Source of the DNA: Gammaproteobacteria bacterium | GTDB lineage: Bacteria; Pseudomonadota; Gammaproteobacteria; Ga0077554; Ga007554 | Assembly (NCBI GenBank): GCA_023266055.1 | Contig: JAHFRW010000007.1 | Coordinates: forward strand, 1 to 64,000 | Length of the DNA: 64,000 nucleotides | Direction: 5' to 3' | Part shown: positions 42,105-52,430 of the stretch, piece by piece | Position numbering within the stretch: the first letter of the stretch is position 1 | Layout: every line of letters begins with the position of its first letter | The notes under the pieces: generated by a model | Seen by the model: only the letters and a program-made list of their open reading frames with translations | The model's database searches: none | Told to the model about the DNA's origin: nothing | Made by a program: the position numbers and the translations under genes

Positions 42105-43662
42105 CGAATGGCACTAAGTTAAGCTGCTTTACCATTGCACCTGCCTCTATGTTTTGTCTCTTGCATTTCATGCCTTGGAGCGGTTAACAACTGATACGGC
42201 TTGGGCCTTCGTTTCACTGCTCTGGGTTCACTTCTACCCGGTCGTTCTGGCACGATATAATCGGCGATAGATTCATACAGCAATTGGATTAAACGGCGCT
42301 GCTCTTGAGGGCTGATTTTGTTCTGATTGAGATGCGGTTCCCACTGCCGAAGCGCTTGGACACTGCCCTTAAAACTGAGTCGGCGTACCTGTTCACCGGC
42401 CTGTTCTGCCGCCTCAACCATGAGATAACGAATGCAATTATAGGCGATCATGTGCATCACGATTTCCTTGCATACCATGTCGGGTGTTTTGCAACGCAAA
42501 ATATCCATGCCCATTGTCGTTTTTATATCCCGAAAGAACAGCTCAACATCCCAGCGTTGGAAATAAAGATCGGCCAGGTTATCGGCGGTATACGCTTTTG
42601 CATCCAACAATGGGGTGATGATATAGAAGCGCTGGGTTCTGAATCCAGGCTGATTAACGCTTACTTTTATTTGCCGCAAAAGAAGAGTTTCTGGTAACGC
42701 TTCCCAATCGGCTTGGGAATAACTCGACGCTTTACTTCTGACCGGCTTTTTCCAGTGGATTAACAAATCATCATTGCCAAGCACCTCGACGGCGTCGACT
42801 TCGGTAACAGGAATACGCCTGGCCAGTGTAATGACCGAATCAACGCCCCTGTCTTTAAAGCTCGATAGATCAAAATAACTACAAAATCCCTTATCTCCCA
42901 AGAATATATCACCGGGTTTGAAGGTGTCCCATTGCTTGCGCAGCATGGGCAGTTCATGGCTTTTCTTGTTGCCAACCTCGTGGCTCAGCAAAGCGCCGGT
43001 TTGCAGGCAAAAGCAAGCGCAGATTGATGCTTGCGGAAAACCACAGCCTGCCTTTTGATGTCGCTGCTGTGGCCACATTAGCTGATTTGCTATCGTGTCG
43101 GGCATGCTTACGCCCGTGCCATCAACCACGACAACCCGACGACCATTCCTGCGCTCAGGATCAGGGATATTCTGCAGCTGATTAGCGGTATGCTGAAGTA
43201 TTGTCTCAAGGCCAGGAAGATCCAGTTTGCTGCGTGCCTGGCAGTAGGCCGCCGTTGACGACGAGGGCAAGGGTTTTGATTTCATCGCGGCAAAGGCCTG
43301 GAGTTTGCGTATCACTTCCTGACATCCGCCATCATCGCCTAACACCTGAGAAAAAAAGGCCCAGAAAGTGTTTTCTTTGCTGAAGAAACGACGACGACTG
43401 AGAGCCCCAGATTCTGAGGGACGCAGATACTGACTGGGAATGAAATTCCGAAAACATTCCCCTAATTGACTAAACGATTTTTGCTTTAACTTTACGACCT
43501 CATCGGAAAGTTTCTGACTGGCTGAGCGTGGTTTTCTACGGAGTGTCTGGAGGTGGAAACCAGGGAATAAAGGCGTTGTATTTTGCATAGCGAATTATGC
43601 CATTTCGCTCACCATTTTTCAGCTTATTCACTTGCTAAAATGGCTTAACTTAGTGCCATTCG
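42105..43662 (-). mobile_element. IS4-family insertion sequence
   Basis: Terminal inverted repeats CGAATGGCACTAAGTTAAGC / GCTTAACTTAGTGCCATTCG. Confidence 0.92.
42119..43588 (-). CDS. IS4-family DDE transposase
   Basis: VVVDGTGVSMPDT, GDIFLGDKGFCSY, YFQRWDVELFFRDIKTTMGMDILRCKTPDMVCKEI (YREK-like). Confidence 0.93.
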   Translation of the reverse strand: MQNTTPLFPGFHLQTLRRKPRSASQKLSDEVVKLKQKSFSQLGECFRNFIPSQYLRPSESGALSRRRFFSKENTFWAFFSQVLGDDGGCQEVIRKLQAFAAMKSKPLPSSSTAAYCQARSKLDLPGLETILQHTANQLQNIPDPERRNGRRVVVVDGTGVSMPDTIANQLMWPQQRHQKAGCGFPQASICACFCLQTGALLSHEVGNKKSHELPMLRKQWDTFKPGDIFLGDKGFCSYFDLSSFKDRGVDSVITLARRIPVTEVDAVEVLGNDDLLIHWKKPVRSKASSYSQADWEALPETLLLRQIKVSVNQPGFRTQRFYIITPLLDAKAYTADNLADLYFQRWDVELFFRDIKTTMGMDILRCKTPDMVCKEIVMHMIAYNCIRYLMVEAAEQAGEQVRRLSFKGSVQALRQWEPHLNQNKISPQEQRRLIQLLYESIADYIVPERPGRSEPRAVKRRPKPYQLLTAPRHEMQETKHRGRCNGKAA

Positions 43663-43692
43663 AGTCTGACCCCATTGATCTTTAGGGCGAAG

Positions 43693-44817
43693 TCAGATTG
43701 AACGGCGAATGTGTCGGACGCAATTCTTGTTTGCAGCGATATTCATCTCACCACCATGTGAAACTCGGACCTGAATGTGCCCCATTTTTTCATTAATACC
43801 GATTCTTTCTTTCGTAACAGCCTTCATTTCTCTGTCAACCATATTGTCTCTTTTGATTGTCTTTGCTGATGCGGGATCACGAGTGATAATAAACTCAGAA
43901 GAGATGGCCGTTACTCTTTCAATATTGGCTGGAGTAGGCAATCCGCAACGTCTAAACGGAGTCGTAATTGATAATGGATTATCAATCATGAGATCAGTCC
44001 ATATTTTGTCATGATGCCCAGTTTCACTGCCGTGGTGAGATACTTTATATAGTGAAGAGGCAGGCAGGCTTAGCTCACTGATTATGTTGCTGTTAAATAT
44101 GGCTGACCAACCAGTCTGCATATTGCCAGTTTCTTCTAGGTCAGAGCCAAGTACCGTGGAAAATCTTCCGAACGTAAAATGTATGGCTACTGAGTTCAGG
44201 TTTTCACTTTCAGGTATAACATTTCTTAAACGATCCGAATTGTTTTTTGGGATTAGCTCAACCAATTTAGATATGGATTGTGTTACTGCGGTGCTGCTAG
44301 GAGATAGTGCGATCATTCGTGTTTGAATGTCGTCTCTGTAATCAAAGAAGGTGAGTCGCGCCTTGATCGGGTCGAGTCGAGACTTATCTTTGGCGTCAAA
44401 GAGGAATTGAACTATATTGCTGAATTCACGTATTTCACGATCAATATTGGAAAAAATATCTTTTTTATATATGGCGGCAAGATGGAAAGCTTCTCTCGAG
44501 GAAAGGGCGCCGGAGTGATACAGCTTAGCATTTCGGCATGTTTTGAGAAGTGCAAATGCGCCTTCGATATGATCGGAATGCCAATGAGTAATGAGAATTC
44601 CTGTCACCTGAGTTGATGCATCAACCCCAATAGAATTTAAATACGCTAAAGCTATAGGTTGTTTTGTCTCTGGGCACAGGCAGCTATCTATAATAAACCA
44701 GCGTCCATTGCCGTAGTGGAGAACGATGCACTCCCCTATTCCAGGGCCAAATAAGGATATTTCAGCGTGATCAGGATTAGGTGGAGTGAGTTGTATCAGA
44801 GAGGAAGAAATCAGCAT
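43693..44817 (-). CDS. ComEC-like metallo-beta-lactamase-fold hydrolase
   Basis: GIGECIVLHYGNGRWFIIDSC, ITHWHSDHIEG (HXHXDH), VLGSDLEE, YKVSHHGSETG. Confidence 0.88.
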   Translation of the reverse strand: MLISSSLIQLTPPNPDHAEISLFGPGIGECIVLHYGNGRWFIIDSCLCPETKQPIALAYLNSIGVDASTQVTGILITHWHSDHIEGAFALLKTCRNAKLYHSGALSSREAFHLAAIYKKDIFSNIDREIREFSNIVQFLFDAKDKSRLDPIKARLTFFDYRDDIQTRMIALSPSSTAVTQSISKLVELIPKNNSDRLRNVIPESENLNSVAIHFTFGRFSTVLGSDLEETGNMQTGWSAIFNSNIISELSLPASSLYKVSHHGSETGHHDKIWTDLMIDNPLSITTPFRRCGLPTPANIERVTAISSEFIITRDPASAKTIKRDNMVDREMKAVTKERIGINEKMGHIQVRVSHGGEMNIAANKNCVRHIRRSI

Positions 44818-45298
44818 ACTCCTTAGCTATGTTTTCTGCGCTTATTATTTCAGACTTTGTCCATTTCGGAAGTCTACGGAAGCTTATTTTTGAAAACCGT
44901 TCTCTAGGATACTTGTAGCCAAGCCGATAACCTATATGCCACAAAAACATCGCGCCAGCCTGAATGAGCTCTCTATCTCGGCCTTCGATTTCTTCAAGTG
45001 ATAAAACAATAAATTCGCCTGGATTATCTGGATTCGTTAAATCCTCCAATTTGGCAGTTAGTTCTTCGTTGTTGAACTCTACGACTACTCCACTCCATTT
45101 TTGTTTAATAATTTCTATTTTTTTGTCAGCGACAAGATCAGAAGTGGCTTTCTTTGTGGTGCGCTGCTTGGGCACAGTTTTTTCTTCTGTATAGACCATG
45201 TCTGTACCAGGCTGGCCATACCTGTATGCATCATCAGTATTATATTGATCTACGTTGGCAGTGTTTTGCTGCGGCGCATAACTAAGGGCTGTGCTCAC
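44777..45298 (-). CDS. hypothetical protein, middle gene of the MBL operon
   Basis: 173 aa; overlaps both neighbours; no family recognised. Confidence 0.75.
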   Translation of the reverse strand: MSTALSYAPQQNTANVDQYNTDDAYRYGQPGTDMVYTEEKTVPKQRTTKKATSDLVADKKIEIIKQKWSGVVVEFNNEELTAKLEDLTNPDNPGEFIVLSLEEIEGRDRELIQAGAMFLWHIGYRLGYKYPRERFSKISFRRLPKWTKSEIISAENIAKEYADFFLSDTTHST

Positions 45299-45987
45299 TT
45301 TTTACCCCTTAATTGAGAGTCCATTATTTTAGAGGTAATGTCCTTGGCTAAATCTAAGGACTTTTCCCAATTATCTTCTAGAAAACTAACCATTGCAATG
45401 GCGGATGATTGATCAATTTCCACGTGATTATTAATGCCAAAAGAAACGGTGTACTCATGCTGAGAGGCCACAGCTATTTTGGGGCGAATATAACCACGAA
45501 AGCCGTCTGGTCGAGGTAAGTTCATTGTCAATTCCCAAAGCCCTATCTCTTCCTGTCTTGGCTTGTCAAGGTTCGTAAAATAATCTAGTGAATCTTCCCA
45601 GTGTTTTTTTGGTGCTAATTCGCTGCCGAATTGTCTCCATTCATCCTTGTTTGCGATTTTAATGATAGAGCTATAATTCATGCCCATTTGATTAATTGGT
45701 GTTTCTCTCAAAATTGAAAAGGTGCTGGCTATAAAATCCTTGAGAGCCAAGAAATCACTGGCTAAGAATGACCGTATTGAAAACTGGTTGAGCAGGGCAA
45801 CCACTTTGCGATTTCCAGGAAGCGTTATCTGGGAAACATCCTGTAAATTAATAACTTCATCGTTGCTGTAGTCCCACTCTCCAACAATCCCTTTCCTAAT
45901 AAACCACTCGGGATGGAATATTTTTGGATTGAAATTACCAGCAAGAACAATGTTGGCTTCTTCACTAATAGTTTCCCATGCGCTCAT
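45295..45987 (-). CDS. hypothetical protein (possibly TIGR04255-like), first gene of the MBL operon
   Basis: 230 aa; 4 bp ATGA overlap with next gene; ETPINQMGMNYSSIIKI segment suggestive only. Confidence 0.75.
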   Translation of the reverse strand: MSAWETISEEANIVLAGNFNPKIFHPEWFIRKGIVGEWDYSNDEVINLQDVSQITLPGNRKVVALLNQFSIRSFLASDFLALKDFIASTFSILRETPINQMGMNYSSIIKIANKDEWRQFGSELAPKKHWEDSLDYFTNLDKPRQEEIGLWELTMNLPRPDGFRGYIRPKIAVASQHEYTVSFGINNHVEIDQSSAIAMVSFLEDNWEKSLDLAKDITSKIMDSQLRGKK

Positions 45988-46285
45988 AGTACTTTTAATA
46001 TCCCGAATATATTGTTAATTCTACATTTCAAATATGAATGTACTTTTGCATCTTAATGCGATGTGGCTATCGCTAATTAAAGGTATATCACATCATGGCT
46101 ATTGAGATATGACCCTCTTGGTATTAGCAGCCAATGTCGATGAAATCACATAAGAGCTATATGATAGTGTATCATAGTTTGAGTGCCTTGTGAAAAAATA
46201 GTCTATTATCAATGCGTTATCATGATTCCATCTTTTTTGTGCGGCTTGTGATATTTAATTTACTTTTTTTCGCACAGCCCGGTAA

Positions 46286-46312
46286 GTTGGGCTGAATGAA
46301 ATGAAGCCCAAC
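46286..46312. repeat. REP-like hairpin upstream of RAYT
   Basis: GTTGGGCT gaatgaaatga AGCCCAAC. Confidence 0.6.
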
Positions 46313-46850
46313 AACATGAGGGAAGAGCGAAGCGAAGGGTGTAGAGAAAGGATACGTTACCGGCGAGCCGATGCGGCGGGTGGAACGTATTTTTTCACGG
46401 TAAATCTGGCCGAGCGGAGTTCCGATAAGCTGGTGCGGCATATGGAAGAACTGCGTGCGGTGATGAAAAATGTGAAAGAGACGCATCCCTTTGCCATTGT
46501 GGCAATGGTGGTGTTACCTGAACACCCGCACGCGGTATGGCGCTTGCCGCCGGGTGATGCCGATTACCCCCTACGCTGGTCGTTGATTAAGGCCAGGTTC
46601 TCGCGGCAATGGGTAAAAGACGAACGTATCCGCAAAAGCCGCCAAGCCAAGCGTGAGCGTGGTATTTGGCAGCGGCGGTATTGGGAGCATCAAATCCAGT
46701 ATTAAACCGATCTGGCGCGGCATGTGGATTACATCCGCTATAATCCCGTGAAACATGGCTGGGTCAGCCGTCCTGTGGATTGGCCTCATTCAATACTGCA
46801 CGACCACATCGAGCGCGGCAGGGTAACGCCGAATTGGGGTGGGCAAGCGA
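46301..46850 (+). pseudogene. REP-associated tyrosine transposase (RAYT), interrupted by TAA
   Basis: YRRADAAGGTYFFTVNLAER, VLPEHPHAVWRLPPGDADYPLRW, then stop at 46703-46705, then TDLARHVDYIRYNPVKHGWV in the same frame. Confidence 0.88.
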
Positions 46851-46889
46851 GGAATCTTAAGATCCCTCACTGCGTTTGCCGTACAAGGA

Positions 46890-47015
46890 TGTGGCCGCTC
46901 CTGCGCATCCTCCACTCGCGGCACTAGTGCATCCCTGCACGTCGCAAATGCTGTGGAGCACAGGCGACCGCCAGGAGCAATTGCCGGATGTGCGGGAGCA
47001 GCCGGGATGACAACA
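46890..47015. repeat. palindromic repeat beside RAYT, related to ribE insert
   Basis: GGCCGCTCCTGCGCATCC...GCACTAGTGCATCCCTGCACGTCGC block shared (inverted core) with 24097-24160. Confidence 0.7.
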
Positions 47016-47069
47016 GCGCCGCGAGCGGCGGGGAATTTACCCGAAAGCGATCGAATTGGAGAAAGGCTG

Positions 47070-47888
47070 TCATCGTAGCGGTAGTGAATATGTGAAAGTT
47101 TCCAGAGTTTTCAACTCTTCTGCGCTAAAGCCTGCGGCTAACCGCGCTTCGGTATGAAAGGGTGGGCGGAGTTGTGCATTGTACTCTTGCAATAAGGTGC
47201 GAAACATTGCCACAGGTTCGATGCTGCGTTGCTCGCACAGGTAGGTATACCAGCGATTACCAATGCGCACATGGCCTACTTCATCACGCAAAATAATCTC
47301 GAGGATCTTTACTGCCTGTTGATCGCCCCCTGATGCCAGTTTATGTATCAGAGTGGGCGTGACATCCAGTCCGCGTGCTTCCAGCACGCGGGGTACCAGC
47401 GCCATGCGCACCAGCGGATCATGCGCGGTTCTAACCGCCATTTCCCACAGGCCGTTATGCGCGGTAAAGCTGCCGTAATCGTATTCCATGCTGCGCAGAT
47501 GATCGCGTAACAGCGTGAAATGATACGCTTCCTCGGCGGCAACCTTCAGCCAGTCACCATAATATTCTCGAGGCAGATCACGAAAGCGGTACGCGGCATC
47601 CAGCGCCAGATTGATGGCATTAAATTCGATATGTGCAATCGAGTGAATGAGCGCGGCCCGGCCTTCGGGTGACGAGACCTTACGTTGCGCCACCGCCAGC
47701 GCAGACACTAGTGTGGGTTGCGCAGGGCGGCCGGGTTCAGCAATCGGCATGACAGGGGCATGGCCGCCCTGCAATGTAAGCTGGCCGTGTTCCCAGTCTG
47801 CTGCCAATGCCGTGGTCAGGGCGAGCTTGCGGTCTACGTCGCAGACGTGCAGGCAGGTATAGATACGATGAAACAGATCCTGGGACAT
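47070..47888 (-). CDS. DUF455 / ferritin-like family protein
   Basis: IHSIAHIEFNAINLALDAAYRF, EEAYHFTLLRDHL, RDEVGHVRIGNRWY. Confidence 0.9.
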   Translation of the reverse strand: MSQDLFHRIYTCLHVCDVDRKLALTTALAADWEHGQLTLQGGHAPVMPIAEPGRPAQPTLVSALAVAQRKVSSPEGRAALIHSIAHIEFNAINLALDAAYRFRDLPREYYGDWLKVAAEEAYHFTLLRDHLRSMEYDYGSFTAHNGLWEMAVRTAHDPLVRMALVPRVLEARGLDVTPTLIHKLASGGDQQAVKILEIILRDEVGHVRIGNRWYTYLCEQRSIEPVAMFRTLLQEYNAQLRPPFHTEARLAAGFSAEELKTLETFTYSLPLR

Positions 47889-48053
47889 GGATGACGCTAT
47901 TAAATGCTGAGTTCAATGATTCTATCAAAAAACCCCATGCCGGGTTTGTTTTATACAGTGGCTGGCTAAGTTAATGAAATCACAGGATATAAAAATTCAC
48001 GGCAATTCTTGCTAAAATAGGCATCAATTTTTCAGATTAAGGATTCGCAGCGC

Positions 48054-50381
48054 ATGATCATGAGCATTACCCAACGTATCGCCAACGAACTTGCAGTACG
48101 TGAACATCAGATTGAAACCGCTGTGGGATTGCTGGATGAAGGTGCAACCGTGCCATTCATTGCGCGTTACCGCAAGGAAGCCACGGGTGGACTGGATGAC
48201 ATACAACTGCGATTCCTGGAAGAACGTGTGCGATATTTGCGCGAACTGGAAGATCGTCGTGCTGCGATTTTAAAAAGCATCAGTGACCAGGACAAGCTCA
48301 CGCCCGAGTTGAACAAGGAAGTTATTGAGGCGGAGACCAAGACCCGTCTCGAAGATTTGTATTTGCCCTACAAGCCCAAGCGCCGCACCAAGGCCCAGAT
48401 TGCCCGTGAGGCGGGGCTAGCGCCGCTGGCACAGGCGCTGTTGCTGGATCCCGCACTCACGCCTGAAGAAACGGCAATGATGTATGTGGATGCCGACAAG
48501 AGCGTGGCGGATGTAAAGGGGGCACTGGAAGGCGCGCGTCACATCCTGATTGAACAATTTGCGGAAGATGCCGAACTGCTGGGTCGTTTGCGCGAATTTG
48601 TGTGGGGTAACGCCATCATTCTTTCGCGCGTGAAAGAAGGCAAACAGGATGAAGGCGCCAAATTCCGTGACTATTTTGAGTACCGCGAACCGCTCAAGGC
48701 CGTGCCCTCGCACCGTACCCTGGCGCTGTTGCGGGGCAGGAATGAAGGATTTCTGCAAGTGTCGATGGTGCTGTCTGAAGAAGAAGGGGTTGAACACACC
48801 CGTCAGGCACAGCACAACACCTGTGAGCGCATGATTGCGCAGCGTTTCAATATTGCCGATCAGGGTCGTCCGGCCGATGCCTGGCTAAATGAAACCGTGC
48901 GCTGGTCATGGCGCGTGAAAATTTTCATGCACCTTGATCTTGAATTGATGATGCACCTGCGTGACAACGCCGAAGCCGAGGCGATGAAGGTGTTTGCGCG
49001 TAATATGCATGACCTGCTGCTGGCCGCCCCGGCCGGGCCGCGTGTTGTGATGGGCCTGGATCCCGGCTTGCGCACGGGCGTCAAGGTTGCGGTAGTGGAT
49101 ATCAACGGAAAACTGCTTGATACCGCCACCATCTATCCCCATGTACCACGTAACCAGTGGGATGCTGCATTGCACACTCTGGCCGAATTATCGCGTAAAC
49201 ACAATGTTGATCTTGTCAGCATCGGCAATGGCACGGCGTCGCGTGAAACTGAGCGTCTGGCGGCCGATCTGGCCAAGCGCCATCCTGAGCTCGCGCTGCA
49301 AAAGCTGGTGGTTTCCGAAGCCGGCGCATCGGTATACTCAGCCTCGGAATTTGCATCACAGGAATTTCCCGATCTGGATGTCAGCCTGCGTGGTGCGGTA
49401 TCCATTGCGCGACGCTTGCAGGACCCGCTGGCAGAACTGGTGAAAATTGACCCCAAGGCGATTGGTGTGGGGCAGTATCAGCACGATGTCAATCAGGTAG
49501 AGCTGGCGCGCACGCTGGATGCCGTGGTGGAAGATTGCGTGAATGCGGTGGGCGTGGATGTGAATACCGCGTCGGTGCCATTGCTGGCGCGTATTTCCGG
49601 CTTGAATCAGACGCTGGCGAAAAACATTGTGGAATTCCGTGACAGTAATGGCTCTTTCAAAAACCGCGAGCAACTCAAAAAAGTGCCACGTATGGGTGAA
49701 AAAACCTTTGAACAGGCCGCAGGTTTTCTGCGCATCATGAATGGTGAAAATCCGGTTGATTCATCGGCGGTGCATCCGGAAAGTTACCCGGTGGTGCAGC
49801 GCATCATCGGCAAGCTCGACGTAGACATTCGCACCCTGATCGGGAACAGCACCCTGCTGAAAACGCTGTCACCCCGTGACTTTACCGATGAACGCTTTGG
49901 CTTGCCCACCGTGCAGGACATTCTTGCCGAGCTGGAAAAACCGGGGCGTGATCCTCGTCCCGAATTCAAGGCGGCCGTGTTCAAGGAAGGTGTGGAAGAA
50001 CTGAAGGATCTGCAAGTGGGCATGATCCTGGAAGGCACGGTGACCAACGTCACTAACTTCGGTGCGTTTGTGGATATTGGCGTGCATCAGGACGGACTGG
50101 TGCATGTCTCGGCGCTGGCAAATAAATTTGTCAAGGACGTGCACAGCGTCGTCAAAACCGGTGATATCGTGCGTGTACGTGTGCTGGAGGTGGATGAAAA
50201 GCGTCGCCGCATTGCACTGACCATGCGACTGGAAGACCCTGCCGTGGCAGTGACCCCTGCAAGGTCTGATGCGCCACGCAACCAGGCCAAATCCCAGCCA
50301 AAAGCCCGGCCCAAACAGGAGGCTCGGCCAGCCATGGAAAACGCCATGTCTGCTGCGTTTTCAAAATTGCTGCAAAAGTAA
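48054..50381 (+). CDS. tex: Tex-family RNA-binding transcription accessory protein
   Basis: [34 protein letters not shown]-terminal S1 domain. Confidence 0.97.
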   Translation: MIMSITQRIANELAVREHQIETAVGLLDEGATVPFIARYRKEATGGLDDIQLRFLEERVRYLRELEDRRAAILKSISDQDKLTPELNKEVIEAETKTRLEDLYLPYKPKRRTKAQIAREAGLAPLAQALLLDPALTPEETAMMYVDADKSVADVKGALEGARHILIEQFAEDAELLGRLREFVWGNAIILSRVKEGKQDEGAKFRDYFEYREPLKAVPSHRTLALLRGRNEGFLQVSMVLSEEEGVEHTRQAQHNTCERMIAQRFNIADQGRPADAWLNETVRWSWRVKIFMHLDLELMMHLRDNAEAEAMKVFARNMHDLLLAAPAGPRVVMGLDPGLRTGVKVAVVDINGKLLDTATIYPHVPRNQWDAALHTLAELSRKHNVDLVSIGNGTASRETERLAADLAKRHPELALQKLVVSEAGASVYSASEFASQEFPDLDVSLRGAVSIARRLQDPLAELVKIDPKAIGVGQYQHDVNQVELARTLDAVVEDCVNAVGVDVNTASVPLLARISGLNQTLAKNIVEFRDSNGSFKNREQLKKVPRMGEKTFEQAAGFLRIMNGENPVDSSAVHPESYPVVQRIIGKLDVDIRTLIGNSTLLKTLSPRDFTDERFGLPTVQDILAELEKPGRDPRPEFKAAVFKEGVEELKDLQVGMILEGTVTNVTNFGAFVDIGVHQDGLVHVSALANKFVKDVHSVVKTGDIVRVRVLEVDEKRRRIALTMRLEDPAVAVTPARSDAPRNQAKSQPKARPKQEARPAMENAMSAAFSKLLQK

Positions 50382-50395
50382 CGGCGCGTGTCATC

Positions 50396-50605
50396 ATGAA
50401 TCACGAGGCGCATATCATTGATCTGGAAACGCGGCTGACGTATCAGGAAGCCGCGTTGCAGGAATTGAACGATGTGATTGTGCGCCAGCAAAAAATGCTG
50501 GACAATCTGGACGCCCAGCTTGAAGTGTTACGGCAGCAGTTACGCGCCCAGGCGCAGTTTGATGTGCTGCCTGCTTCACAGGAGCCACCGCCGCCACATT
50601 ATTAA
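50396..50605 (+). CDS. slyX: SlyX family protein
   Basis: [24 protein letters not shown] coiled coil, C-terminal PPPHY. Confidence 0.9.
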   Translation: MNHEAHIIDLETRLTYQEAALQELNDVIVRQQKMLDNLDAQLEVLRQQLRAQAQFDVLPASQEPPPPHY

Positions 50606-50645
50606 CGGGTGGCTGTCATTTCGACGTTCACAGGGGAATTCAATC

Positions 50646-51305
50646 ATGGCATCGAGCACACTCTTACCGCTACCCACAGCCAGCCAGGCCCTGCCGGGAC
50701 GCGCCGAACCGATGCAGGTGGTGAATCGCCATCACGTTACTGGACATGTTATCAGGCCACCGTTCCCGTCAGGCATGGAATCAGCGGTGTTTGCGCTGGG
50801 CTGTTTCTGGGGTGCGGAACGCAAGTTCTGGCAGACACCGGGCGTGTACAGCACCGCCGTGGGTTATGCCGGAGGCGTGACACCCAACCCCACCTATCGT
50901 GAAGTGTGCAGTGGCATGACCGGCCACACCGAAGTTGTGCTGGTAGTGTACGACCCGCGCGTCGTAAGCTATGAGGAATTGCTGAAAATATTCTGGGAAG
51001 CACACAACCCGACACAAGGCATGCGGCAGGGTAATGATGTTGGCACACAATACCGCTCTGCAATTTTCACGCTGAATGATGCGCAACGCGCCGCCACACT
51101 GGCCAGCCGCGATGCTTATCAGGTGCAGTTGCGTGAAGCAGGTTATGGTGACATCACCACCGAAATACAATCCACCCCGGCGTTTTTCTATGCCGAAGAT
51201 GATCACCAGCAATACCTCGCCAAAAATCCGGGTGGTTATTGTGGCCTGGGAGGGACGGGCGTAACGTGCCCTGCGGGGATTCAGGGCGCGTTTATCGCCT
51301 CCTGA
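50646..51305 (+). CDS. msrA: peptide-methionine (S)-S-oxide reductase
   Basis: [31 protein letters not shown] at 50646 rather than the ORF start at 50478. Confidence 0.95.
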   Translation: MASSTLLPLPTASQALPGRAEPMQVVNRHHVTGHVIRPPFPSGMESAVFALGCFWGAERKFWQTPGVYSTAVGYAGGVTPNPTYREVCSGMTGHTEVVLVVYDPRVVSYEELLKIFWEAHNPTQGMRQGNDVGTQYRSAIFTLNDAQRAATLASRDAYQVQLREAGYGDITTEIQSTPAFFYAEDDHQQYLAKNPGGYCGLGGTGVTCPAGIQGAFIAS

Positions 51306-51326
51306 TAAATTTCAGGCAAGGGGAAC

Positions 51327-51545
51327 TTAAATCCACGCCTCAAATCGCAGTGTGTCACCCTCACTGTCACGCTCGATCCCCCAGCCATCCTCAATGCGTC
51401 GGCGCACTTCTGCCTGTATCCTGTCCTGTGCGATCAAACCTGTGGGGAGCCGATAGGCTAAACGCCTCTCCAGTCGATCCTGCCGCCCTGTGGTCGGTGA
51501 CAGCATCTCCACAATGAGCGCCGCAAACAGAGTACCCGCCAGCAA
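51327..51545 (-). pseudogene. Uma2/DUF820-family endonuclease fragment
   Basis: ALIVEMLSPTTGRQDRLERRLAYRLPTGLIAQDRIQAEVRRR resembles the Uma2 C-terminal half; N-terminus missing. Confidence 0.5.
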
Positions 51546-51889
51546 AAGAACTGTAGCATTGGCAATTTGGTTAGCTTGAATTAACGGCGGTTATTGTGAA
51601 ACAGTGGCTGGAAAACACGACGTTTGACAACGTATCCATGGCTATGGTGGGTTGTTCTGAGGACAATTAAGCGAGAGGGCATATTAATTAAAAGGGCGTT
51701 GCCGAACCCGCTCGCTTGCGCACTGCTTTCCCCGAGGGGAGTCGGTGTAATCCCTAAAATCAGTTAGGCCGCGTAAGAAAATACTCATGCGGTAAGCCAT
51801 TGAGCCATATTGACAGTGAAATAATTATACACCAGACTGGTGTAAAGAAAGACACCCATTAGGGGGTCTAATTAACGTTAGTGATCATC

Positions 51890-52363
51890 ATGCGATTCCA
51901 AGTCACCGCCGAGCACGTCAAAAAACAAAACCGGAAGTCGATGCTCTTTGCCCTATTCCTTATTGTGCTATCTATCGCATGTGTAGGAGCCCTGTTGAGC
52001 GCGAAGTCTCTGTCGAACATGATCTTTCCTGTAATTGGCCTCTTGCTGTTCGCGCCACCAATACTCAGGGCATACAGAATCATCAAAGAAGGGGCGGGGT
52101 CCTACCCCGTTCTCGAATTGAACGAAAGCGCAGGAAAGATTGCTGTGAGCTACAAGGATGTCGTTGTTACTGTCGACATCACTCAAATAAGAAATCTAAG
52201 ACCTCAATACAAATCTAGGGCATTGGCATCGGTGATCGTCACAACCAGTTCCGGCGAAGTAATGCGCTTTGAGGGGTATGAAAATCTAGAGGTATTGGTA
52301 ACCGCCTTAGTGCGCCTCACCCCTGCTGACCGGATTACCCGTGCGAAGCTCTATCATCGCTAA
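51890..52363 (+). CDS. cassette 1: hypothetical membrane protein
   Basis: Two hydrophobic segments; stop codon lies within attC1 R'' box. Confidence 0.7.
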   Translation: MRFQVTAEHVKKQNRKSMLFALFLIVLSIACVGALLSAKSLSNMIFPVIGLLLFAPPILRAYRIIKEGAGSYPVLELNESAGKIAVSYKDVVVTVDITQIRNLRPQYKSRALASVIVTTSSGEVMRFEGYENLEVLVTALVRLTPADRITRAKLYHR

Positions 52364-52422
52364 CCTTGCATTCGAGCGGGACTCGCCCAGAAGCGGGCGA
52401 GCCCCTCAATTTTACGTTGGGC
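52358..52422 (+). other. attC site 1
   Basis: CGCTAAC...GTTGGGC, inner GACTCGCCCAGAAGCGGGCGAGCCC hairpin. Confidence 0.75.
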
Positions 52423-52430
52423 GTCTTGAC

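Noticed and set aside
47700-47730. CACTAGTG in the DUF455 gene as another copy of the ribE/RAYT repeat
   Set aside because: Only the 8-10 nt core matches; surrounding sequence encodes normal DUF455 protein.
51721-51769. Possible fourth attC ending in GTTAGGC at 51763-51769
   Set aside because: Upstream R'' would be GCCGAAC with a mismatch and the intervening sequence lacks convincing L''/L' pairing.
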